DNA of 64,000 nucleotides from Silvimonas iriomotensis (GCF_014645535.1 NZ_BMLX01000002.1:558001-622000); one strand, 5' to 3'; counted from the stretch's first letter, positions 26,632 through 34,287 are shown. A program made the numbers and translations. The notes: a model not told the origin generated them from the letters alone.

Positions 26632-27158
26632 TGCAGCCCATCCAGCTTGATTTCCATCGCAAACCCACACACACACCGTGGATCGGTCTGGTGATGACCA
26701 CCCTTGGCGTGGTGGTGCTGCTGTGGGCGCTCACCCAGCAAGACATTGCCAAGCAGCGCCGCGACCAGATTGCCGAGCGGGAAGACCAGGTCTCCTGGCA
26801 GAAGAAACATCTGGAGCAACAACAGCAGGCCGCGCGCAAGGAAATCCCGGCCAATGCCAAGATTGCCACCATCCGCCGTGGCCAGATGATCAGCCCGGAA
26901 ACCGGCCTGACCCTGCTGGAAAAAACCTGGAACCCCAACATTGCCTACACCAGGATCGAGGTCAACACGGCCGATCACGATCTGAAGCTGGAAATGGAAT
27001 CGCGCACGCTCAATGACGCCCTGGCCCTGGTCGACACCCTGCAAAAAACGCCCGGCGTCACCCGCGTGACCATGGCGCACCAGGGCATCAAGATCACCGA
27101 CCCGTTCAAGCCGACGCAATCGGTGCTGGAAGTGGTCTGGCGGGAGCCGCAGCCATGA
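26631..27158 (+). CDS. PilN-like inner-membrane assembly protein
   Basis: This 175-residue bitopic protein has a short cytoplasmic N-terminus ('MQPIQLDFHRKP', comparable to the PilM-binding tail of PilN). One helix follows ('WIGLVMTTLGVVVLLWAL'), then a coiled-coil region ('QDIAKQRRDQIAEREDQVSWQKKHLEQQQQAARKE'). A ferredoxin-like domain ('TWNPNIAYTRIEVNTADHDLKLEMESRTLNDALALVDTLQ') ends the protein. The layout is that of PilN or the periplasmic part of GspL. Start and stop overlap both neighbours. Confidence 0.75.
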   Translation: MQPIQLDFHRKPTHTPWIGLVMTTLGVVVLLWALTQQDIAKQRRDQIAEREDQVSWQKKHLEQQQQAARKEIPANAKIATIRRGQMISPETGLTLLEKTWNPNIAYTRIEVNTADHDLKLEMESRTLNDALALVDTLQKTPGVTRVTMAHQGIKITDPFKPTQSVLEVVWREPQP

Positions 27159-27679
27159 AGCAGGCACAAGTGATCTGGACACTGCGGCAGTGGCCCAAGT
27201 ACGCCGGCCTGCTGGGCTGGGTTGGCGTGGCGCTGGTGGTGGCCGGCATTCTGGTTTACCGACAAACGGTGGTGCCGTTCAACCGTGACCTGGACCGGCG
27301 CGAGGCCGATGTAGAAGACCTGGCGCACCGCCTGCGCAGCAACGCCGGCGCGGCCTCGGCCACTGCTGGCCTGCAACCACTGAAAACGCCAGATACATTT
27401 ACCGGTTTTCTGCGCCAGATAAGCACACTGGGCGACAAGCACCACATCATGATCAGCCAGAGCGATTACAAATCGACGGCGGAGGCTGACGGGCATCTGG
27501 TGCGTTACGGCGTGCAGTTTCCGGCGCAGGGCAAGTATCTGGATATCCGTGGCCTGGTGCAGGATTTACAGGCGCTGCCTGGCGTGCGGGTAGAAACCCT
27601 GGTCATGACCCGCGGCCGGATCGACGACGATCTGCTGTCGATGCAATTGCAGCTGAGTTACCTGACGGAGGTGCGCTGA
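27155..27679 (+). CDS. PilO/GspM-like inner-membrane assembly protein
   Basis: This 174-residue bitopic protein has a helix 'YAGLLGWVGVALVVAGILVYRQTVV'. A coiled coil ('FNRDLDRREADVEDLAHRLRSN') follows. The C-terminal ferredoxin-like fold carries 'TGFLRQISTLGDKHHIMISQSDYKSTA' and 'YLDIRGLVQDLQALPGVRVETLVMTRG', as in PilO. It probably pairs with the PilN-like protein. It overlaps neighbours by four bases and one base. Confidence 0.75.
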   Translation: MKQAQVIWTLRQWPKYAGLLGWVGVALVVAGILVYRQTVVPFNRDLDRREADVEDLAHRLRSNAGAASATAGLQPLKTPDTFTGFLRQISTLGDKHHIMISQSDYKSTAEADGHLVRYGVQFPAQGKYLDIRGLVQDLQALPGVRVETLVMTRGRIDDDLLSMQLQLSYLTEVR

Positions 27680-28287
27680 TGTTGTCGCGCCCTTTGCAGA
27701 TTGTGCTTGGCGTTACGCTGTGCCTGACCGGTTATACCTGGTGGCAAGGCCGCCAGGATGACGCCGACAAGGCCAGCAGCGCCGTAGTGGAGTCTCGCCC
27801 GCGGCCTGCGCGCATCAACCAGATTGCCAGCGACGCCGCCGCCAGCAACGATGCGGCAGCAGCCAGCGCCAGCATGGCCAGCAATGCCAGTGCGGCCAGC
27901 GGTGTTGCGGCAGGCAAGAATGCATCGATGGCTTCGGCCGCCTCTGCCGTGGCCTTTGTGGATTTGTTTCCAAGGCAGAACTGGCAACCGTTGCCACCGC
28001 CGCCCACGCCAACGCCCAAACCCACACCGACCCCCAAGCCCGTGGCACCCCCATTGCCACTGCGGGTGGTCGCCACCTGGCGCGATCCGGCCGGGGATCA
28101 GATCGTGGTGGAGGCCGGTGGCCAGCAATATGTGATCTGCCAGCGCTGCGATGCGCTGGGACGCGTACAACAAGGAGAAGTGCTGCTGGGCATTTACCGT
28201 GTGGATAAAGTCAGCCACGACGCCGTCGTGCTGACCTATCTGCCGCTCAATGAAGTGCAGACACTTCCCGTAGGAGGAGCGCCCTGA
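27679..28287 (+). CDS. PilP/GspC-like pilotin-connector protein
   Basis: This 202-residue protein has one N-terminal membrane helix ('LQIVLGVTLCLTGYTWW') and a 60-residue Ala/Ser/Asn low-complexity linker (ASASMASNASAASGVAAG). A Pro/Thr bridge ('PPPPTPTPKPTPTPKP') leads to a compact beta domain ('LPLRVVATWRDPAGDQIVVEAGGQQYVICQRCDALG'). The arrangement of anchor, flexible linker and small beta domain is that of GspC HR or PilP, which contacts the secretin N0 domain. A CxxC pair in the beta domain is unusual. Confidence 0.65.
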   Translation: MLSRPLQIVLGVTLCLTGYTWWQGRQDDADKASSAVVESRPRPARINQIASDAAASNDAAAASASMASNASAASGVAAGKNASMASAASAVAFVDLFPRQNWQPLPPPPTPTPKPTPTPKPVAPPLPLRVVATWRDPAGDQIVVEAGGQQYVICQRCDALGRVQQGEVLLGIYRVDKVSHDAVVLTYLPLNEVQTLPVGGAP

Positions 28288-28303
28288 CCGGCGCAGACAA
28301 GAG

Positions 28304-30328
28304 ATGACCATGATTGCGAAATCCCGCCTGCGATGTGCCCTGGCTAACGGTCTGACCGCCGCGATGCTGGCTGCCTGCGCGCCCAGCGCGCCTGATATGG
28401 GCAAACAGATGATCCTGCAGGGCAATCCGGAACAGGCCATGCAGTACATGCAGACCGAGCTGGCCGCACACCCGGATGACCTGCAACTGCGCGCCACCTA
28501 CGAGCGCCAGAAGCAGACCTACGTGCAATTGCTGGTGCAGCAAGGCCAGGCCGCGCGTGCCGCCGGCGACAGCGCCAATGCACTGGCCGCGTTCCAGCAC
28601 GTGCTGCAGTGGGAGCCGGGCAACGCCGTGGCCAAAGAAGGCGTGAGCATGATCGAGGGCGATCTGCGCCACAACTCCATGCTCAAGTACGCGCAGACCC
28701 TCAAGAACGATCAGCCGGAAAACGCGCTGGTGGTGGTTGATCAGGTGCTGGCAGATGACCCGCGCAATTTCCAGGCCATCCGCCTCAAGGATGAAATCCA
28801 GAGCAAGATCACCCGCAACAACACACTCAAACCCACGCTGGCCGCCGCCCTCAGAAGCCCGATCTCGCTGCAGTTTCGTGATCAGTCGCTGACCAGCGTG
28901 TTCGATATCATTTCGCGTATCGGCAAGGTCAATTTCATTTTTGACCGCGACGTGCCGCCCAACCTGAAAACCACCATCTTTGCCCGCGATACCACGGTGC
29001 AGGATGTGATCAACCTGTTGCTGACCACCAACCAGCTCGACAAGAAGATCCTGAACGACAACACCATCCTGATCTACCCCAAGCGCCCGGACAAAGACCG
29101 TGACTACAAGGACCTGGTGATGCGCACGTTCTACGTGGGCAATGCCGATCCCAAGCAAGTGCTGGCCATGATCAAACAGATGGTCAAAACGCGGGACGTG
29201 TACATTGATGACCGCCTGAACATGATCGTGATGCGTGACACGCCGGAAGCCATTGAGGTGGCAGAACGCCTGGTGCACGCCATTGACCTGCCGCAATCTG
29301 AAGTCGATATCAGCGCGCAGATTCTGGAAGTCTCCAGCTCGGACCTGTTGAACCTGGGCATCCAGTACCCCAAGAGCGTCAGCGCCACGCTGGGCGTACC
29401 GGCGCTGAATGCAGATGGCACCACCAACCCCAGCGCAGCCGGCACCTATACGGGTTCGCTGACCCTGGATCAGCTGGCCAACATCAACCGCTCCAACGTG
29501 CTGATGAATTTTGGCTCGCCCACGGTGACGGCCAACCTCACCCATGACAAGGGCAACACCAACGTACTGGCCTCGCCCAATATCCGCGTGAAAAACAAGG
29601 AAAAGGCCAAGATCCTGATCGGTGACCGGCTGCCGGTGATCACCAACACCACCAGCAACGGCGTCACCAGCGAGAACGTGAACTACCAGGATGTCGGCCT
29701 GACGCTCAATGTCGAGCCGACCATCTCGGTGGAAGGCGATATCAGCATGAAAGTGGTGATGGAAGTCTCTAACGTCACCAACACCATCACCACGCAAACC
29801 GGCCTGACCGTGTACCAGATCGGCACCCGCCACGCCGAAACCGTGATGGCCTCGCGCGATAACGAAACCCAGGTGCTGGGCGGCCTGTTGCAGCGGAACG
29901 ACCAGATTACCGGTTCGGCCATTCCGGGCCTGGGTGAAGTGCCCATTCTGGATCGCATCTTTGGCACCAAATCCACCCAGAAGAACAAGACCGAACTCGT
30001 CTTGCTGATCACGCCGCATATTGTGCGCAACCTGCCGCTGCCCAGCTCCTACGTGACCACCTTTGATAGCGGTACCGAAGGCCAGATGACCACTGAACCG
30101 CTCTTGCTGCGCAGCAAGTCGACCGTGAACATCACCAACGGCAGCGATGGCAGCATGCCGGCGCCGGCACCGCAACCGGTCATGCCGGTACCGCAGCAGC
30201 AATTGCCGGGCGTGCCGCAACCGCAACCCTTGCCGCAACAACCGCCAGCGCAGCCCTCCGGCCAGCCCGTGGTCGTGCCCAGCGGCACGCCGGTACCGCA
30301 AGTACGCAGCAGCATGGGGCGGCGCTAA
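28304..30328 (+). CDS. gspD: Secretin GspD-like outer-membrane channel with TPR-like N-terminus
   Basis: This protein is 674 residues (ATG 28310 is an alternative start, spaced six bases from AAGAG). A lipobox LAAC puts the lipidated Cys near residue 25. Residues 35-160 read as tetratricopeptide-like helices ('NPEQAMQYMQTELAAHPDDLQLRATYERQ', 'AAFQHVLQWEPGNAVAKEG'). An N0/STN domain ('ISLQFRDQSLTSVFDIISRIGKVNF') and N1 ring ('RTFYVGNADPKQVLAMIKQMV') follow. The secretin core then has 'VDISAQILEVSSSDLLNLGI', 'LASPNIRVKNKEKAKILIGDRLPVITN', 'VGLTLNVEPTIS' and 'VPILDRIFGTKSTQKNKTELVLLITPHIV'. The C-terminus is a Pro/Gln-rich tail. The TPR front end replaces the canonical T2SS layout. Confidence 0.9.
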   Translation: MTMIAKSRLRCALANGLTAAMLAACAPSAPDMGKQMILQGNPEQAMQYMQTELAAHPDDLQLRATYERQKQTYVQLLVQQGQAARAAGDSANALAAFQHVLQWEPGNAVAKEGVSMIEGDLRHNSMLKYAQTLKNDQPENALVVVDQVLADDPRNFQAIRLKDEIQSKITRNNTLKPTLAAALRSPISLQFRDQSLTSVFDIISRIGKVNFIFDRDVPPNLKTTIFARDTTVQDVINLLLTTNQLDKKILNDNTILIYPKRPDKDRDYKDLVMRTFYVGNADPKQVLAMIKQMVKTRDVYIDDRLNMIVMRDTPEAIEVAERLVHAIDLPQSEVDISAQILEVSSSDLLNLGIQYPKSVSATLGVPALNADGTTNPSAAGTYTGSLTLDQLANINRSNVLMNFGSPTVTANLTHDKGNTNVLASPNIRVKNKEKAKILIGDRLPVITNTTSNGVTSENVNYQDVGLTLNVEPTISVEGDISMKVVMEVSNVTNTITTQTGLTVYQIGTRHAETVMASRDNETQVLGGLLQRNDQITGSAIPGLGEVPILDRIFGTKSTQKNKTELVLLITPHIVRNLPLPSSYVTTFDSGTEGQMTTEPLLLRSKSTVNITNGSDGSMPAPAPQPVMPVPQQQLPGVPQPQPLPQQPPAQPSGQPVVVPSGTPVPQVRSSMGRR

Positions 30329-30342
30329 GCCTGGGCCGCATC

Positions 30343-30816
30343 ATGCAACGGCACGCCGGCTTTACGCTGATTGAACTGATGGTGACGCTGACCATCCTGG
30401 CCGTACTGGCCACGGTGGCGCTGCCGCTCACCCAGATTGCGGCGCAACGCACGCGTGAAGAAGAGTTGCACCGCAATCTGTGGCAGATGCGCGCCGCCAT
30501 CGATGCCTACAAACAGGCGGTGGATGATGGCCGCATCACCAAATCAATCGAAGACACCGGTTTTCCGCCGACGCTGAACGTGCTGGTGGACGGGGTGAAA
30601 GACATGAAAGACCCGGCCGGCAACAAGATGTATTTCCTGCGCCGTATTCCGCGTGACCCGTTCTGTGATTGTCCCAGCAAGAAAAACGATGAAACCTGGG
30701 GCAAGCGCAGCTACGCCAGTCCGCCCGACTCGCCGGAAGAAGGCAAAGACGTGTATGACGTCTATTCTTTATCAGAAGCGGTGGGCCTGAATGGCCAGCC
30801 GTACCGCCAGTGGTAG
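30343..30816 (+). CDS. Pseudopilin, GspG-like minor subunit
   Basis: This 157-residue protein has leader MQRHAG/ and the mature FTLIELMVTLTILAVLATVAL with Glu5. The body ('LPLTQIAAQRTREEELHRNLWQMRAAIDAYKQAVDDGRI') resembles GspG, but it has no Ca-binding end; it continues with 'GFPPTLNVLVDGVKDMKDPAGNKMYFLRRIPRDPFC'. It lies 15 bases after the secretin. It is probably a minor pseudopilin. Confidence 0.82.
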   Translation: MQRHAGFTLIELMVTLTILAVLATVALPLTQIAAQRTREEELHRNLWQMRAAIDAYKQAVDDGRITKSIEDTGFPPTLNVLVDGVKDMKDPAGNKMYFLRRIPRDPFCDCPSKKNDETWGKRSYASPPDSPEEGKDVYDVYSLSEAVGLNGQPYRQW

Positions 30817-30826
30817 TTGCAGATTC

Positions 30827-31216
30827 ATGCTGATCCGCTCATTTCCCCGCGCCGCGCGCCGCGGCTTCACCCTGATCGAGTTGCTGGTGGTGCTGGCCAT
30901 CATGGCCAGCCTGCTGACGCTGGTGGTGCCCCGGTATTTCCAGCAGACCGACCGCGCCCAGGAAGTAGTGCTGCGGCACAATCTGGTCGCCATGCGTGAT
31001 GCCATCGACAAGTTCGATGCCGACACCGGTCACTACCCGACCAATCTGGACGAACTGGTCACACGCAAATACCTGCGCGAAGTGCCGCTGGACCCGATCA
31101 CCGGCCAGCGCGATACCTGGGTCATCGTTGCCCCGGAAAACGGCACTGGCGTGTACGACGTCAAAAGCGGCGCCGACGGCACCGCGCACGACGGCACGGC
31201 CTACAAGGACTGGTGA
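30827..31216 (+). CDS. Pseudopilin, GspG-like
   Basis: This 129-residue protein has a basic leader and the cleavage site RRG/FTLIELLVVLAIMASLLTLVV with Glu5. The mature part 'RYFQQTDRAQEVVLRHNLVAMRDAIDKFDADTGHYPTNLDELV' is strongly GspG-like, and the end 'YDVKSGADGTAHDGTAY' echoes the GspG C-terminal loop. It starts 11 bases after the preceding pseudopilin. The longer frame from 30791 would overlap the previous gene and lengthen the leader, so 30827 is preferred. Confidence 0.82.
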   Translation: MLIRSFPRAARRGFTLIELLVVLAIMASLLTLVVPRYFQQTDRAQEVVLRHNLVAMRDAIDKFDADTGHYPTNLDELVTRKYLREVPLDPITGQRDTWVIVAPENGTGVYDVKSGADGTAHDGTAYKDW

Positions 31217-31217
31217 G

Positions 31218-31694
31218 ATGCGACGCCAGCGCGGCTTTGCCTACGCCTGGGCGCTGATGATGGTGCTGATCACCGGCATTTATCTGGCTGAAGTGGCTGA
31301 AGTCTGGCAAACCCGCATCCGCCGGCTCAAGGAACAAGAGTTGCTGGTCGAAGGCGACGAAATCGGCCACGCCCTGGCCGGATACATTGCCCAGACCGCC
31401 ACCGGCCAGCCCGCGCAATACCCCAAAACGCTGGACGATCTGGTCTCAGACCCGCGCGTCCCCTTCCCCCGCCGCTTTTTGCGCAAAGCCTATAAAGACC
31501 CCATCACCGGGGAAGACTGGCTGTACATCGCCGCGCCCGGTGGCGGCATCATGGGCGTTTACAGCAAAGCCACGGACAAACCGCTCAAACAAGACAACTT
31601 CCCCGCCAGCTACGCCACGTTTGCCAACAAGAACAGCTATCAGGACTGGAAGTTTGTGCAATGGCCCAGCGGCGGCGGTGCCATGCGGCGGTAA
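31218..31694 (+). CDS. Atypical pseudopilin lacking Glu5
   Basis: This 158-residue protein begins MRRQRG/FAYAWALMMVLITGIYLAEVAEV, a prepilin-like site in which mature position 5 is Trp, not Glu. GspK and other tip pseudopilins also lack Glu5. The body ('RLKEQELLVEGDEIGHALAGYI...YPKTLDDLVSDPRVPFPRRFLRKAYKDPITGEDW') has the 'DPITGEDW' wording of pseudopilins. It is the last gene of the locus and starts two bases after the preceding stop. A tip role is inference. Confidence 0.72.
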   Translation: MRRQRGFAYAWALMMVLITGIYLAEVAEVWQTRIRRLKEQELLVEGDEIGHALAGYIAQTATGQPAQYPKTLDDLVSDPRVPFPRRFLRKAYKDPITGEDWLYIAAPGGGIMGVYSKATDKPLKQDNFPASYATFANKNSYQDWKFVQWPSGGGAMRR

Positions 31695-31702
31695 GTCGGG
31701 TA

Positions 31703-31720
31703 CCGGGTAGTGATACCCGG
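31703..31720. terminator. Hairpin between convergent secretion and nadM genes
   Basis: CCGGGTA (31703-31709) and TACCCGG (31714-31720) form a 7-bp stem around GTGA, nine bases after the last pseudopilin stop. There is no T-run, so its strength as a terminator is uncertain. Confidence 0.4.
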
Positions 31721-31773
31721 CCAGAACAATGCCCTCCGCCCGCCACCTTGTCATTCCGGACCTCGGCGGCCCC

Positions 31774-32832
31774 TCAAATCTGCCCCAAAAACCAGTTCAC
31801 GATATAGAAGTGGTCTTCAAACAGTTGCGCTTCCATCCGCGTGAATTCAAACAACGGCACCCAGCGCGCGCGGTCAGCGTCGTCTCCGCCACGCACTTTG
31901 GGCAGGCCATCGCCGGTGGGCGTCAGTTCAATCAGAAACGCATGGGTAATCGTGCGGCCACGCAAGCTGCGGCGCGGATGGTCGAACACGCGGTTGGCGC
32001 GGATAGACCCGGCCAGCACGGGCGCGGGCACCTTCAGCCGGGTTTCTTCGCGCAATTCACGGATCGCCGCATCGCGGATGGGCTCATCCTCATCCACAAA
32101 CCCGCCCGGTAACGCCCACAAGCCGCGCCCGGGCAGGTTGCGCCGGCGCACCAGCAAGATATGGCCAGAGTGGATCACCACCGCATCGACGGTCACAAAG
32201 GTTGGCGGATACGGCGCCACGGACCACGCTTTTTTGTGGTCCTGCAGCCAGCGGTATTCATCGGCCAGCGTTTGCCAGGTGGCACTGGCGCGAAAGTCGT
32301 TCAGCCAGTCATACACGGCCGGCGGCAGTTTGCGGGCGTAATCGGCAAAGTGCTTGCCGCCCTCGCACAGCAGGCCCTGCCGGATATGGGAGGCATCAAT
32401 ATCCGGCTCGTCTTCTACTTCTACCCGTTCCCACTGCGGAAACAGGTCCAGATACCAGGTATGCCGGCGCGACGGGCTGCCGATCACGCCAATATTGAAC
32501 TGCGCCTCGCGGCTGCCCACATTGGCGGTATCCACGGCGATGACCTTGTCGACCAGGTTCTGTACTTCCGTCACCCATTGCTGGTCGTTGTACATGCGGT
32601 CAGAACAACCGACAAGGAACACGCGGTCTTGCCACTCGGGCGGCAAGGCGGCGCGCAGCATGTCTTCACGCTGATCCTGGGTGAACGGATTGCGCGGGCT
32701 GAGCGCCTGCCGGGCAGAACCGCAGATGATGATGAGCTTGCCCGCCTGCTGCATGGCGGCCTCGATCACCTTCATGTGCCCAAGGTGCACCGGCTGGAAA
32801 CGGCCAATGAAAACCAGATAGTCAAAACGCAT
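31774..32832 (-). CDS. nadM: Bifunctional NMN adenylyltransferase / Nudix ADP-ribose hydrolase
   Basis: This 352-residue two-domain enzyme has an N-terminal nucleotidyltransferase with GRFQPVHLGHM (the HxGH motif) and 'SPRNPFTQDQREDML'. It corresponds to the NadM type that makes NAD from NMN. The C-terminal Nudix domain has 'LWALPGGFVDEDE' followed by 'AAIRELREETRL', matching the Gx5Ex7REUxEExGU signature, and probably acts on ADP-ribose. This fusion is known from Francisella and cyanobacteria. It lies downstream of nadA on the same strand, separated by a terminator, so the two are neighbours in NAD metabolism but separate transcripts. Confidence 0.92.
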   Translation of the reverse strand: MRFDYLVFIGRFQPVHLGHMKVIEAAMQQAGKLIIICGSARQALSPRNPFTQDQREDMLRAALPPEWQDRVFLVGCSDRMYNDQQWVTEVQNLVDKVIAVDTANVGSREAQFNIGVIGSPSRRHTWYLDLFPQWERVEVEDEPDIDASHIRQGLLCEGGKHFADYARKLPPAVYDWLNDFRASATWQTLADEYRWLQDHKKAWSVAPYPPTFVTVDAVVIHSGHILLVRRRNLPGRGLWALPGGFVDEDEPIRDAAIRELREETRLKVPAPVLAGSIRANRVFDHPRRSLRGRTITHAFLIELTPTGDGLPKVRGGDDADRARWVPLFEFTRMEAQLFEDHFYIVNWFLGQI

Positions 32833-32872
32833 GAATCGCCACTCTCCCGCTCTGTGGGCTGGCTGCCTGAAT

Positions 32873-32899
32873 TGAAAAAGGGCTGTCGCAACAGCCCTT
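32873..32899 (-). terminator. Intrinsic terminator after nadA
   Basis: AAGGGCTGT and ACAGCCCTT (32878-32886, 32891-32899) form a 9-bp stem with a 4-base loop. On the minus strand it is followed by a run of T (plus-strand As at 32875-32879). It lies 14 bases past the nadA stop. Confidence 0.85.
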
Positions 32900-32912
32900 C
32901 TGACCTGCCGTT

Positions 32913-33830
32913 TTACTGGTAATAGCGGCGGCTGAATTCCAGCATGCGCTCAATCGGCAAGCGCGCAGCGTCCATCTGGGCGTCGCTCAGGTAATCAATC
33001 CGGATACCCTCGCCCGCCTGCGCGCGCTCAACAGCCTGCTGCGTGTTGAGCTTCATGTACGGGCACTGATTGCACTGGCAACCGGAGTAGATCGGGGCCT
33101 GTTCAATCTTCAGATCAGGCCGCGCCTTGCGCATGTTGTAGAGAATGCCATCTTCTGTTGCCACAAAAATGACAGCATCCGGCGCCTGGTTATAGGCCTT
33201 GATCCAGTTCAGCATGCCCGAGGTCGAACCGACGTAATCGGCCTTTTGCAGCACCGGCAGCGGGCTTTCCGGGTGGGCGATCAGGTATTTGTCGCCGGCG
33301 ATGGCGGCAAAGGCTTCATCCAGCGCGGCCTGGTTGAACTTGTCGTGCACTTCGCACACGGCCGACCACAACGGCATGTCGTAGTCATACTGGAAATTCA
33401 GATACGCGCCCATATTGCGGTCGGGCGAGAAAATCACCTTTTTGCCCTCGGCATACAGGTGGGCAATGATGTCATCGACATTGCGGCTGGTCACAATCCA
33501 GTCAGACAGCGCTTTATGCTCTGCGGACGAATTGATGTAAGACACATGCACGTGATCAGGATAGCTTTCGCGCCAGGCTTTGAGTGCGGTGACGTCGGTC
33601 TGCGTCACCAAAGAACAGGTCGACCCGCGATCCGGCAGGATGACTTCGGCTTGCGGGTTCAGAATCTTGGCGGTTTCTGCCATGAAACGCACGCCGGCAA
33701 ACACAATGGTGTCGGCTTCACATTCTTTGGCATAAAGAGAGAGTTCCAGGCTGTCGCCGACTTTATCGGCCATTTGCTGGATGTGGGGCTCGGTGTAGTA
33801 ATGCGCGAGCGTGACGACGCGGCGTGACAT
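32913..33830 (-). CDS. nadA: Quinolinate synthase A
   Basis: This 305-residue enzyme of de novo NAD synthesis condenses iminoaspartate with dihydroxyacetone phosphate. Visible motifs are 'VTLAHYYTEPHIQQMADKVGDSLEL', 'ADTIVFAGVRFMAETAKILNP' and 'STCSLV' (first Fe-S Cys). They continue with 'YINSSAEHKALSDWIVTS', 'VIFSPDRNMGAYL', 'LWSAVCEVHDKF' (second Cys), 'AHPESPLPVLQKADYVGSTSGML' and 'SGCQCNQCPYMKLN' (third cluster Cys). GGAGG lies six bases upstream of the ATG. An intrinsic-terminator hairpin lies between promoter and start (see 33846-33870). Confidence 0.94.
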   Translation of the reverse strand: MSRRVVTLAHYYTEPHIQQMADKVGDSLELSLYAKECEADTIVFAGVRFMAETAKILNPQAEVILPDRGSTCSLVTQTDVTALKAWRESYPDHVHVSYINSSAEHKALSDWIVTSRNVDDIIAHLYAEGKKVIFSPDRNMGAYLNFQYDYDMPLWSAVCEVHDKFNQAALDEAFAAIAGDKYLIAHPESPLPVLQKADYVGSTSGMLNWIKAYNQAPDAVIFVATEDGILYNMRKARPDLKIEQAPIYSGCQCNQCPYMKLNTQQAVERAQAGEGIRIDYLSDAQMDAARLPIERMLEFSRRYYQ

Positions 33831-33845
33831 GGCGTTCCTCCATGT

Positions 33846-33870
33846 AAAAATTTGCGGGCTTTCCCGCAAA
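33846..33870 (-). terminator. Terminator-like attenuator in the nadA leader
   Basis: On the minus strand TTTGCGGG-AAAG-CCCGCAAA is a perfect 8-bp hairpin followed by TTTTT, 16 bases before the nadA ATG. No gene upstream on this strand needs terminating, because the tRNAs run the other way. It therefore most likely attenuates nadA itself. Confidence 0.6.
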
Positions 33871-33892
33871 CAGGCATAACGGTTGGTCTTTC

Positions 33893-33957
33893 GCGTCAAG
33901 ACTGACGCAACTCACTGTCACCACGGCACTTTTTGCGCATTGCGAATCCCGCAATGC
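33893..33957 (-). promoter_or_regulatory. Inverted repeats upstream of nadA
   Basis: Two perfect dyads lie here: GCGTCA/TGACGC at 33893-33908 (loop AGAC) and GCATTGCG/CGCAATGC at 33937-33957 (5-base centre). The second includes TTGCGGG on the minus strand, which could also pair with the 3' arm of the leader terminator. They are either operator sites or alternative leader folds. Confidence 0.4.
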
Positions 33958-34033
33958 AATACCGGGTCAGCCAGATTAGCATAAGAATGTGCCAGATAAA
34001 GCACCGCTTTTCGGATTTCTGCAAAAAGAGGTG

Positions 34034-34062
34034 TTGACAGCCCGTAAAGCCCTAGCCATAAT
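34034..34062 (+). promoter_or_regulatory. Sigma-70 promoter of the tRNA cluster
   Basis: TTGACA at 34034-34039, a 17-base spacer and CATAAT at 34057-34062, with a GC-rich discriminator, lie 34 bases before the first tRNA. This is close to consensus and typical of a stable-RNA promoter. Confidence 0.85.
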
Positions 34063-34095
34063 GCGTTCCTCGTTGCAGCACAGCAGCGAAACAGT

Positions 34096-34171
34096 GCGGG
34101 AATAGCTCAGTTGGTAGAGCGCAACCTTGCCAAGGTTGAGGTCGCGAGTTCGAGCCTCGTTTCCCGCTCCA
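34096..34171 (+). tRNA. tRNA-Gly (GCC), copy 1
   Basis: This is a 76-base cloverleaf. The acceptor GCGGGAA pairs with TTCCCGC, with discriminator T and encoded CCA. The D arm is GCTCAGTTGGTAGAGC and the anticodon arm CAACC-TTGCCAA-GGTTG, with GCC in the loop. The T arm contains GTTCGAG. It is read with the following tRNA from the promoter at 34034. Confidence 0.97.
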
Positions 34172-34197
34172 CTGTCTCTCTTTTGTGCCACAACTAT

Positions 34198-34273
34198 GCG
34201 GGAATAGCTCAGTTGGTAGAGCGCAACCTTGCCAAGGTTGAGGTCGCGAGTTCGAGCCTCGTTTCCCGCTCCA
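34198..34273 (+). tRNA. tRNA-Gly (GCC), copy 2
   Basis: Identical over all 76 bases to the tRNA at 34096, after a 26-base spacer. It includes CCA. A 7-bp hairpin with T6 follows at 34288-34316. Confidence 0.97.
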
Positions 34274-34287
34274 CATATTCAAAAAAA

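Noticed and set aside
28247-30301. Long open frame (684 codons) on the minus strand opposite the secretin gene
   Set aside because: It is an antisense shadow in high-GC DNA. The protein is His/Gly/Arg-rich without domains, while the plus strand encodes a clear secretin.
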